From NCBI GenBank assembly GCA_023460995.1, contig JAEWOE010000006.1, forward strand, positions 496,001 through 560,000: DNA of 64,000 nt. The letters run 5' to 3'. Each line of letters opens with the position of its first letter. Positions within the stretch are counted from its first letter, which is position 1. This DNA is from Bacillota bacterium. Its GTDB lineage: Bacteria; Bacillota_I; Bacilli_A; RF39; UBA660. A program made the position numbers and the translations under genes. The notes beneath the pieces were generated by a model. That model was not told where the DNA came from and did no database searches. It saw nothing but the letters and a program-made list of their open reading frames with translations. Below are positions 53,301 through 58,874 of this stretch, piece by piece.

Positions 53301-55335
53301 CGCAACAACATCACGTGATGTAACTTATTATGGATATGCAGGATCAAGTACTGGTGGTGCTGGTGGAGCAGGACGTTCAAACAACTACTCTAATTCTGGC
53401 GGTTATGCTGCTGGAGGAGGAGCTGGTAATCCGGGTGGAGTAGGTACGGGTTCTAGCTGCTGTACGCATAATCCTGGTGTAACAGGTACAGGAGGATTAT
53501 TAGTAATATATGCTAATAATTTAACTAACACAGGAAGTATAACTTCTAATGGTGTATCTGGAGGTTATGGAACAGGTGCTTCTGGTGGTTCATCAGGTGG
53601 AGGAAGTATAAATCTATTTGCTTCCAATAATTATTCATCTACCGGAACTATAAGTGCTTTAGGTGGTGCAGGACAATCTAACGGTAGTGCAGGTGGAACT
53701 GGAACAGTAACATCTGGATATATATATCAAAATGATTTTGTTGGTATTTATCCAACAGTTTCTATAAGTCCATCTAATGGTAGTACTTATAGAAGTTCAT
53801 ATTCTATTACAGTTAATGCCACATCAAAAAAAGCTGGACTTGCAAGTTTAAAATATGTATGGACAAATACTAGCACACAACCAGATGAGAGTTTGATAGT
53901 TAATAGTATAACTAGTGGTCAAACAGTATCAACACCAAGTACTCCATTCTTAGGAACATATTATCTTTGGATTTTAGCTACTAGTAATGATGGTTCTAAA
54001 ACTATAAAAAATGGTGGGCCATATAACATTGATAATGTTGCTCCAGTAATTACAGTAAATGGTTCAAACCCAATACAATTATTAAAAGATACAACATATA
54101 CAGATCCAGGGGCAACAGCCACTGATAATAAAGATGGTACTATTGCTGTTACTACAACTACTAATATAATTCCAAGTATAGAGGGAACATATTTAGTTAC
54201 ATATACAGCAACAGATAGTAGTGGAAATGTTGCTACAGCTACTCGTAATGTAGTAGTATATGACGTTATGCGCTCTGATAGCTTAATTACGGCTGTTAGA
54301 GATACTAATTATTCTGATGGCGATTATGATGTATATGTAAATGGGGTTATGTATCAAATTGAATTAATAAATGTATATGATGATACAATATATTCATCGA
54401 ATGTTAGTCTTGGTGATTCTACGACTGAGAAAAAGATGTTAGTTGTAAAATATCATAAAGACTTAATAATCGATACCGGCGTGACAGTTACTGCTAACAA
54501 TGTAAGTGGATTAACTTATAAAAAAGGTATGTTAATTTATGTAGCGGGTAAACTTACTAATAATGGTACAATAACTATGACTGCAAGAGGTACTTATAGT
54601 CAAGCTGGAGATAATGTATATCTATGGAAGAATGCCAACGATTCATATGAGTATGTGCCAGCAGTAGGCGGTTCTGGATCACTTGGTATAAAAGCTCAAA
54701 CTCACGGAGTTGCTGGAGTAGCAGGCACAGGAAGACAAACCGGTGGTGGTGGCTCTGGTTCATCAATGCGTTCAGCTACAAAAGGTGGTAATGGCGCAGC
54801 AGGAACTGCGTATTCCGGAGGATCTGGTGGAGGTGGTGCTTCATCAGCAGCCGATTCACCTGTTACAGCTGGTAACGCTGGAGCAAATGGTGGAGCTGGA
54901 GGAGTAGCAGTAGGTAGAAGAACCAGTGGTACAATGTATGTATCTTCTGGTGGTGCTGGAAATCCAGGTGGTAGAGATGCTAGGCCTACATCAGGTGCAA
55001 ATGTTACTGTTACAGGAAACTATACATCATCTGCTCAATCAGGAACTGGTGGACTACTAATTCTATATGCTAACATATTAGAAAATAATGGTATAATTAA
55101 TTCTAATGGTAGTTCTGCCTATCCACCAGTAGGATATAACACAAGTGTTTCCTGCTCAGGAGGCTCATCAGGTGGAGGATCAGTTAATATATTTAGTAAT
55201 TCGTATACAAATACTGGTACAATAGCTGCTGCCGGAGGTTTAACTGTTATAGGAGCAGGTGTTAATGGAGGTAATGGTGGAGCGGGAACTGTAAATATAG
55301 GATCAATTGCTTCAGGAACTTATGTGCCTTATTAA
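47395..55335 (+). CDS. Giant prepilin-like multidomain surface protein (2646 residues)
   Basis: N-terminus KKLRGFTLIELLAILILLGI is a prepilin signal (Gly before Phe, Glu at +5). Order by residues: pilin-like head (1-130), DUF6273-like domain (150-415), three Ig-like DUF5011 repeats, an unnamed 75-residue domain (X), five more DUF5011 repeats, X, DUF5011, a second DUF6273-like domain (1347-1590), X, DUF5011, a Gly-rich module (about 1770-2120), X, DUF5011, and a second Gly-rich module (2290-2646). DUF5011 units show the pattern GATAYD...DGNITS. In total 11 DUF5011 and 4 X units are visible. Proteins of this kind are adhesins or stalks; here the export signal is pilin-like instead of a Sec signal plus sortase anchor. 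No LPXTG. A lipoprotein gene follows. Confidence 0.85.
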   Translation: MNISRKKLRGFTLIELLAILILLGILLLIAIPLVNHIVKEAKSKICDLNAKTMEIAADNYIARDAITIKIGETRIVQLSELQSAGYISDMYSPYAKREACTGYVVVTNEGQRGNDYYVYQSELKCGNSCVTANYDVSHGNPGTGNTDVDDIKDDMKEKNNDWYFEGDDPKNWVKFGMIDGITNRGLLWRIVKLDDTGIKMVYEGLENGSMNPLEDGRALIDGTMGISWNTSGTNKWNEPASLDGKLNEWLSLLNIPDISSYLAKINWKVGGVPYQDPTTIGTFNHYQAISSTDTGGSFDGLSKNESYVGTINAIDFMYTSDNESCVKSYLETGSSSECAYDPSTGVINNFLQKGKYLYWTLNARSDVDNMAWDISNSGLIGSNTVTLSTISVRPVLNLKLSSKFISGTGTIEDPYILEDYMIGLTDKPVITLNGDSTIYIRQYDSYEDEGATALDKQDGDLTSDISVTGTVNINTPGDYEIKYDVTDSDGNHAITVTRKVVVIERDLPIIKLNGSNPTYVTITKSYTEPGATAYDINYGDISSSIVTSGSVDTSVLGTYYIKYNVTNEDGMKAPEITRKVIVKVPVPTITLNGDNTTLVDIGTIYTEEGATAADEVDGDLTSSILQRIEYYNPTSRTWQVVSSINTGTVSKYRVRYSVTNSYGSNSYVYRNIQIVKVSGPIITYTPNSGGSSKKTWSTVINVAKRNYDVVTSSQKYMIKSNWSSADVGDIDNYRSTYTDGRTITMTHGTAYYTIYARAFDTYGDLTLKASGRFKLDNSRPYIDINGGTEKILLGHTYRDKGATAYDDYWDGNITGKITTTSNVDTSTLGTYYVTYKVTDSAGNTTTKSRKVIVYHPQAEIYLKGGSTINLLYGTPYVEKGATAYDEIDGNITSDITITGSVDHMREATYYVTYKVTNSSGYTTTRTRTVNVYIPKPVVTIKGSSNIKLLIHSTYVDQGATANDTLDGDLTSRIVTTGSVNPEIPGTYSITYTVTNDLGKTTSAIRKITVYKPEPVITITGNSNIEILKTRTYTDLGATATDQIDGNITSSIVTSSTVNTAVAGTYYVTYTVTNSEGITSTKKRTVVVREPNVTITLKGTSTVNLPIGRSYVDAGATAYDELLGDVTSSITTTNNINPYTLGTYTVNYRIVTSGVTKTAKRTVKVVPLSGPIITFSKNGDGTYKQNNETTVTVIESEYAVVPSSVKYVWSTSQADPSEASFSTALTSGDTITTPSSVTGKYYLFVIAKDVYGNTSIMGTNAFYLDNTKPVLTLKGNRVFQTPADSTYVDPGINVLEADSGLNSSGVIITSNIITGVIGTYTVTYNATDKAGNAALPITRTVSVVESRLVDAPGDDFKQLYDASYFVGSNPNNWVEFGNASGNVYDYIPIMWRIIKADGQGIKIIYEGVKNDAKTATNENGTIGTGVWDSTNNIWNKPASIRTNIDNFYTNLNEPDKDTLTTKINWCVGLVNTPYNLDEFKNTSCSTLSDTKSSIGLVDGRDYILTSKDPCDAYNQASCGTNNFLRKNYSYFTSIGDAASSVAIFLVNSNGGLTRTQVTDTMNIRPVINLRSDVLILGGEGTFENPYKLNRREPSIDNDPPEVKFSPASSTKNLDDSKVEVVVTDKITGVNNASLKYVWTTTSTQPDISTITNNFTNGDKIEIPPSPNGNYYLWVVAADRKGNQIIAKGGAYISDNTAPVITMNGANPSQLRIGDVYTDPGATAIDNLDGNVPVTVITNLMPSVEGLYTVTYTAVDSNGNTSTATRIVNVWKTIYADSLLAAVRDTTYTDGTYDVTVNGITYSVELVNVYDDTTYSSDAVLGDSTTNKKVLAVKYHGNLTIDPGVTVTATTFNNLTYKKGMLLYVKGNLVNNGTISMTARGTYNQAGEDVYLWKNTDNSYEYIPAIGATGGATVSLTNAPSQSKAGLPGNSGSGRSTGGGGSGGVFNNVSGTSVSGAGGAGTAYSGGAGGGATTSRDVTYYGYAGSSTGGAGGAGRSNNYSNSGGYAAGGGAGNPGGVGTGSSCCTHNPGVTGTGGLLVIYANNLTNTGSITSNGVSGGYGTGASGGSSGGGSINLFASNNYSSTGTISALGGAGQSNGSAGGTGTVTSGYIYQNDFVGIYPTVSISPSNGSTYRSSYSITVNATSKKAGLASLKYVWTNTSTQPDESLIVNSITSGQTVSTPSTPFLGTYYLWILATSNDGSKTIKNGGPYNIDNVAPVITVNGSNPIQLLKDTTYTDPGATATDNKDGTIAVTTTTNIIPSIEGTYLVTYTATDSSGNVATATRNVVVYDVMRSDSLITAVRDTNYSDGDYDVYVNGVMYQIELINVYDDTIYSSNVSLGDSTTEKKMLVVKYHKDLIIDTGVTVTANNVSGLTYKKGMLIYVAGKLTNNGTITMTARGTYSQAGDNVYLWKNANDSYEYVPAVGGSGSLGIKAQTHGVAGVAGTGRQTGGGGSGSSMRSATKGGNGAAGTAYSGGSGGGGASSAADSPVTAGNAGANGGAGGVAVGRRTSGTMYVSSGGAGNPGGRDARPTSGANVTVTGNYTSSAQSGTGGLLILYANILENNGIINSNGSSAYPPVGYNTSVSCSGGSSGGGSVNIFSNSYTNTGTIAAAGGLTVIGAGVNGGNGGAGTVNIGSIASGTYVPY
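48670..51420 (+). repeat. DUF5011 Ig-like repeat block
   Basis: Nine consecutive DUF5011 units of about 75-90 residues, with two X domains interspersed (49430-49720 and 50900-51190). Two more units occur at about 52480-52700 and 54040-54260. They are protein-level repeats with considerable DNA divergence. Confidence 0.8.
52700..55330 (+). repeat. Duplicated module with glycine-rich end
   Basis: Two copies of an about 350-residue unit (52700-53750 and 54260-55330), each beginning with an AAVRDT/TAVRDT segment and containing NVYDDT, ARGTYxQAG and a glycine-rich tract. An X and a DUF5011 unit separate them. The glycine tracts are locally less AT-rich than the rest of the gene. Confidence 0.75.
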
Positions 55336-55363
55336 GACTAATAAAATAAAAGGAGAGAAAGAA

Positions 55364-55729
55364 ATGAAAAAAGGAAAATTATTAATCCTTCCATTACTAC
55401 TAGTAACACTAGTAGTAAGTGGATGTGGAAAGAAAGATTATAGCTCATTAGAAAAGACATTAACAAAAGAAGCTGGATCATTTTATGAAGAAAATATAAA
55501 AGATAAGGTTATTATGGCAGGTGCTCAAGATACAGTGCAACAAAAAATAACATTATCAGCTTTAGCAAGTGGTGGAGTAGATATAAAAAAATTTACAGAT
55601 GAAAAGTGTAACGAGGAAGAATCATATGCTTTAATTATTTACTCAACAGGTGATGACGGTCTACAAAAAGGCGATTATGAAGTACAAAATCATTTAGTTT
55701 GCGATGATTATACAACTGCTGAAAAATAA
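55364..55729 (+). CDS. Small lipoprotein downstream of the giant surface protein
   Basis: 121 residues from ATG 55364, after AGGAGAG; the longer in-frame start at 55307 lies inside the previous gene and is rejected. Signal segment LLILPLLLVTLVVSGCGK with a lipobox (VSGC). The mature part is charged with two further cysteines (one in EKCNEEES, one in HLVCDDY) that could form a disulfide. The gene is 28 bases after the giant gene, and no promoter is seen between them, so it is probably co-transcribed and a partner or anchor is conceivable. No family recognised. Confidence 0.75.
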   Translation: MKKGKLLILPLLLVTLVVSGCGKKDYSSLEKTLTKEAGSFYEENIKDKVIMAGAQDTVQQKITLSALASGGVDIKKFTDEKCNEEESYALIIYSTGDDGLQKGDYEVQNHLVCDDYTTAEK

Positions 55730-55745
55730 AAATATATTAAATTTA

Positions 55746-55776
55746 AAAAGAACAAATACGAGTTATTTGTTCTTTT
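55746..55776 (+). terminator. Intrinsic terminator after the lipoprotein gene
   Basis: Perfect 13-base stem AAAAGAACAAATA/TATTTGTTCTTTT with CGAGT loop. Confidence 0.75.
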
Positions 55777-55840
55777 ATTATGTTTTTTTGAAATATTATC
55801 TTATCTATTGCATATCTGTAAATATTTTTGTAAATAATGT

Positions 55841-55868
55841 TTGTAAATAAACGCTATTTTGTTATAAT
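55841..55868 (+). promoter_or_regulatory. Promoter of the AI-2E family gene
   Basis: -35 TTGTAA (55841-55846), 16-base spacer, extended -10 TGTTATAAT ending at 55868. Confidence 0.6.
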
Positions 55869-55890
55869 AATATAGAAAGGATGTTAAAGT

Positions 55891-57087
55891 ATGGAAGAAA
55901 AGAAAACGTCTACTAAAAAAATAGATGAAATAAAAAAAGAAGTTGTATTAACAGAAAAAAATGATAAAGAGGTTAAACTTGATGTCAAGGGTATAAATGC
56001 TATTATTAGATTAACAAAGAAAATATTAAAGATAGGATTATATATCGCTATTATTACTGGTTTATATGCTTTTATAATACTTGGTAAAGAATCAGGTTTA
56101 TTTGCTATGTTACTAAAATTACTTCAAATAATAGCTCCATTATTTTTAGGAATAGTGATAGCTTGGTTATTTAATCCATTAGTTAAGTGGTTTACTAAAA
56201 AAGGACTAAAAAGAGGAATTGCCGCTGGAATTATATATTTAGTATTCCTAGGAAGTATTGTCCTTGTTATGGGATCTCTTTTACCTACATTATATACACA
56301 GGTACAAGAATTTACTAAAGTAATACCTGATATTTTTGATAAGGTACAAGACTTTGGAACAAATGTATTTAATTCGTTAGATGGTATTGCTAATTTTGAT
56401 GCATCAGAAGCGAAAGATAATTTATTTGAACAATTAGAAGATTTTGGAGCAAATTTATCATCAACTTTACCAGATGTATTATTGAGTATAATGTCATCTT
56501 TATTATCCGGAATAGGTACTATATTAGTTGGTTTAGTTATAGGATTTTTCTTGCTTGTTAGCTTTGATAATACTGATTCTATAATAGATTTTTTACCTAA
56601 AAAAATACAAACAACAACAAGAGAATTATTACAAGAAATAGATATGGCATTAAGAGCATTTGTAACTGGTGCTATTCTAGACTGTTTATTTATTTTTGTA
56701 ATTAGTTCAATCGGATTATATTTTGTTGGCTTAAAAGCTCCATTGTTATTCGGATTATTTTGTGGTATTACTAATATTATTCCTTATGCAGGACCATATA
56801 TTGGTGGTATTCCAGCTGTAGTGGTTGGTTTTTCTCAAGGTATACCAACAGGTATTCTTACTTTAATTGTTATAGGTGTAATTCAATTTTTAGAAGGGAA
56901 CTTCTTACAACCTGTAATATTATCAAAGACAACTAAATTACATCCAGTAACTATAATATTAGGATTACTAGTATTTGGATATTTCTGGGGAATATTTGGA
57001 ATGGTAATAGCTACACCATTAATTGCATCACTTAAAGCAATTCTATTGTTTTTTGATGAGAAATATGATATATTAAATTTTAATTAA
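55891..57087 (+). CDS. AI-2E family transporter
   Basis: 398 residues with about eight membrane helices after a charged cytoplasmic N-terminus (1-40). The family blocks are APLFLGIVIAWLFNPLVKWF, LPTLYTQVQEFTKVIPD, the conserved TGAILDCLFIFVISSIGLYF, and NIIPYAGPYIGGIPAVVVGF followed by LQPVILSKTTKLHP. Despite the name, family members export various solutes; YtvI/YrrI-type members are common in Bacillota and YrrI is upstream of alaS in Bacillus, as here. Substrate unknown. Confidence 0.88.
   Translation: MEEKKTSTKKIDEIKKEVVLTEKNDKEVKLDVKGINAIIRLTKKILKIGLYIAIITGLYAFIILGKESGLFAMLLKLLQIIAPLFLGIVIAWLFNPLVKWFTKKGLKRGIAAGIIYLVFLGSIVLVMGSLLPTLYTQVQEFTKVIPDIFDKVQDFGTNVFNSLDGIANFDASEAKDNLFEQLEDFGANLSSTLPDVLLSIMSSLLSGIGTILVGLVIGFFLLVSFDNTDSIIDFLPKKIQTTTRELLQEIDMALRAFVTGAILDCLFIFVISSIGLYFVGLKAPLLFGLFCGITNIIPYAGPYIGGIPAVVVGFSQGIPTGILTLIVIGVIQFLEGNFLQPVILSKTTKLHPVTIILGLLVFGYFWGIFGMVIATPLIASLKAILLFFDEKYDILNFN
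57046..57074 (+). promoter_or_regulatory. Promoter of the T-box(Ala) operon
   Basis: -35 TTGTTT (57046-57051), 17-base spacer, extended -10 TGATATATT ending at 57074, inside the end of the AI-2E family gene. Confidence 0.5.
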
Positions 57088-57279
57088 AACGGTGACGAAG
57101 AAAAGTAAATTTAACTTAATTAGTAGAGACCTAATGTTTGGTGAAAATTAGGAATTAAGAAAATTGAAAGCTACTTCTGAGTGCATATAAATTATGCCGG
57201 GGAAACTCGTTATTAAATTAAGTAATAATTAGGATGGTACCGCGGCTCTTTCGTTCCTAGAAAGATTCCCGCGGTTTTT
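57081..57279 (+). promoter_or_regulatory. T-box leader, probably alanine specific
   Basis: Stem I elements AGAGAC and GTTTGGTG are present. The probable specifier is GCT (Ala) at 57170-57172 in GAAAGCTACTTC. T-box sequence AGGATGGTACCGCGG (57231-57245) and the terminator CCGCGG (57240-57245) pairing with CCGCGG (57269-57274), with inner TCTTTC/GAAAGA, then TTTTT. TGGT fits the ACCA end of tRNA-Ala. Genes downstream are a GNAT, two P-loop kinases and then alaS. Confidence 0.85.
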
Positions 57280-57299
57280 CTTGTATATAGGAGGCATTT

Positions 57300-57773
57300 A
57301 TGGAAAATCTTGAGATTAAAGAAATAACAATTGACAATGTTATATCTTCAGTAAAATTAGTATGGGAAACTATGAAAGAATTCAATCAAATAAAAGATTG
57401 TATGAAGAATAATGAGTTTGCCAAAAAATTTTTTATAAATGAGGTAGTTGAAGATTATCTTGATGATAAACTTTTTTTAATAGGTGCATTCATAGATAAT
57501 CAAGTAGTTGGCGTTATAGGAAGCATGGATAATTACATCAATTTCTTTTTCGTAAAAAAAGAGTATCAAAATAAGAAAATTGGTAAAAAGCTAATGTATA
57601 CTATGTTAGAAAATTTAAAGCAAAAATATAGTGATGCAATAGAAGTAGATTCTTCTAGTTATGCTATTAATATATACAAGAATTTTGGTTTTGTTGATGT
57701 AGAAGAAGCAAAAATTGATAAAGAAGAACACCTAATGGTATATAAATTAAGGAGAGATTATCATGGAATTTAA
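57300..57773 (+). CDS. GNAT family N-acetyltransferase
   Basis: 157 residues. The acetyl-CoA site has NFFFVKKEYQNKKIGKKLM, which gives the Q-x-x-x-I-G form of the motif, and SSYAINIYKNFGFVDVEE is the C-terminal beta4-alpha-beta block. GGAGG precedes the ATG. It is the first gene after the T-box leader and overlaps the next gene by 11 bases. Substrate unknown; a link to alanine or tRNA metabolism would be speculation. Confidence 0.85.
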   Translation: MENLEIKEITIDNVISSVKLVWETMKEFNQIKDCMKNNEFAKKFFINEVVEDYLDDKLFLIGAFIDNQVVGVIGSMDNYINFFFVKKEYQNKKIGKKLMYTMLENLKQKYSDAIEVDSSSYAINIYKNFGFVDVEEAKIDKEEHLMVYKLRRDYHGI

Positions 57774-58320
57774 AAATAGAAATCCTAAGATTTATGTTTT
57801 AAGTGGTAAAGCAGGTAATGGTAAAAACAAAGTTGCTAGTTATATCGGTAGTATTTATCAAGAAGCCTCTAAGAAATCCATTAATTTATCTTATGCATCT
57901 TATTTAAAAGAGTATGCGATTAATATATTAGGTTGGGATGGCAACGAGGATACAAAACCTAGAGAATTCTTACAGCAAATAGGAGTAGAACTTATTAAAA
58001 ATAAAATTAATAGTAAAATGTTAATTAATAGAATAGTAGAAGATATAAAAGTTTATTCAAATTTTTATGATGTTATAACTATATCTGATGCTAGGTTTCC
58101 AGAAGAAATAGAAACTATTAGAAATACTTTTAATAATGTAGTAGTTGTTCATATACATGGTTTAGAAGATAAAAACAATTTAACTGAGTTAGAAAAAAAA
58201 CATTCCACAGAAACTTCTTTAGATAATTATAATGATTATAACTATGATATTGATAATAGTGGTACACTTGAAGAATTAAAAGAAAAAATAGAAAAGATAA
58301 TAAAGGAGAATGACAAATGA
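57763..58320 (+). CDS. P-loop kinase, deoxynucleoside monophosphate kinase-like
   Basis: 185 residues. The Walker A-like loop is SGKAGNGKNKVA, where the usual Ser/Thr after Gly-Lys is Asn. Later DVITISDARFPEEIETIRN resembles the DxxRxxxE area of dNMP kinases such as phage gp1. It overlaps GNAT by 11 bases and the next gene by 4 (ATGA). Substrate not certain. The Ser/Thr to Asn change could weaken magnesium coordination. Confidence 0.7.
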   Translation: MEFKNRNPKIYVLSGKAGNGKNKVASYIGSIYQEASKKSINLSYASYLKEYAINILGWDGNEDTKPREFLQQIGVELIKNKINSKMLINRIVEDIKVYSNFYDVITISDARFPEEIETIRNTFNNVVVVHIHGLEDKNNLTELEKKHSTETSLDNYNDYNYDIDNSGTLEELKEKIEKIIKENDK

Positions 58321-58874
58321 GTAAAATAATTGCAATAGTTGGTATGTGTGGCAGTGGAAAATCAATTGCTTCAGAATATTATGAAAATTTAGGCTGGCCG
58401 AAAGTTTATTTTGGTGGTGTTACAATGGATGTAATGAAAGAAGAAGGTTTGGAAATTAATCCTGTTAATGAAAGAACTGTTCGTGAAAGATTACGTAAAG
58501 AATATGGAATGGGAGCATATGCAATTTTATTACTACCAAAAATAGAAGAATATGCCAGTAAAGGAAATGTTGTTCTAGATGGTTTATATTCTTGGGATGA
58601 ACTTAAAATTTTAAAAGAAAAATTCAAAGAACAATTAGTAGTTATATCTATTGTAGTTGATAAGATGCATCGTTATAGTAGATTAGAAACAAGGGAAAAT
58701 AGACCACTAACAAGTAAAGAAGCAGAGACAAGAGATATAACTGAGATAGAGAATCTTGCTAAAGGTGGTCCAATTGCATTTGCGGATTATTTTATTTTAA
58801 ATAATGATGATTTAGATACATATATAAAGAAATTAGAAGAAATAACAAAAGAGATATTTGAGGAGGTAAAATAA
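58317..58874 (+). CDS. P-loop NTPase, dephospho-CoA kinase-like
   Basis: 185 residues with intact Walker A VGMCGSGKSIASEYY, then LDGLYSWDELKIL and RLETRENRPLTSKEAETRD, an arrangement like CoaE/AAA_18 nucleotide kinases. The Arg/Glu-rich segment after the second half matches a LID region. It is probably a small-molecule kinase; annotation as dephospho-CoA kinase is common for such sequences but not proven. ATGA overlap with the preceding gene; alaS overlaps its stop by one base. Confidence 0.75.
   Translation: MSKIIAIVGMCGSGKSIASEYYENLGWPKVYFGGVTMDVMKEEGLEINPVNERTVRERLRKEYGMGAYAILLLPKIEEYASKGNVVLDGLYSWDELKILKEKFKEQLVVISIVVDKMHRYSRLETRENRPLTSKEAETRDITEIENLAKGGPIAFADYFILNNDDLDTYIKKLEEITKEIFEEVK

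Noticed and set aside
53141..53323. Plus-strand frame in the glycine-rich module
   Set aside because: Alternative frame of a glycine-rich coding tract; no ribosome binding site or family match.
47762..54766. Several open frames of 60-110 codons opposite or inside the giant gene
   Set aside because: They lack start signals and their leucine- or serine-rich sequences are typical of shadows of a repetitive coding sequence.
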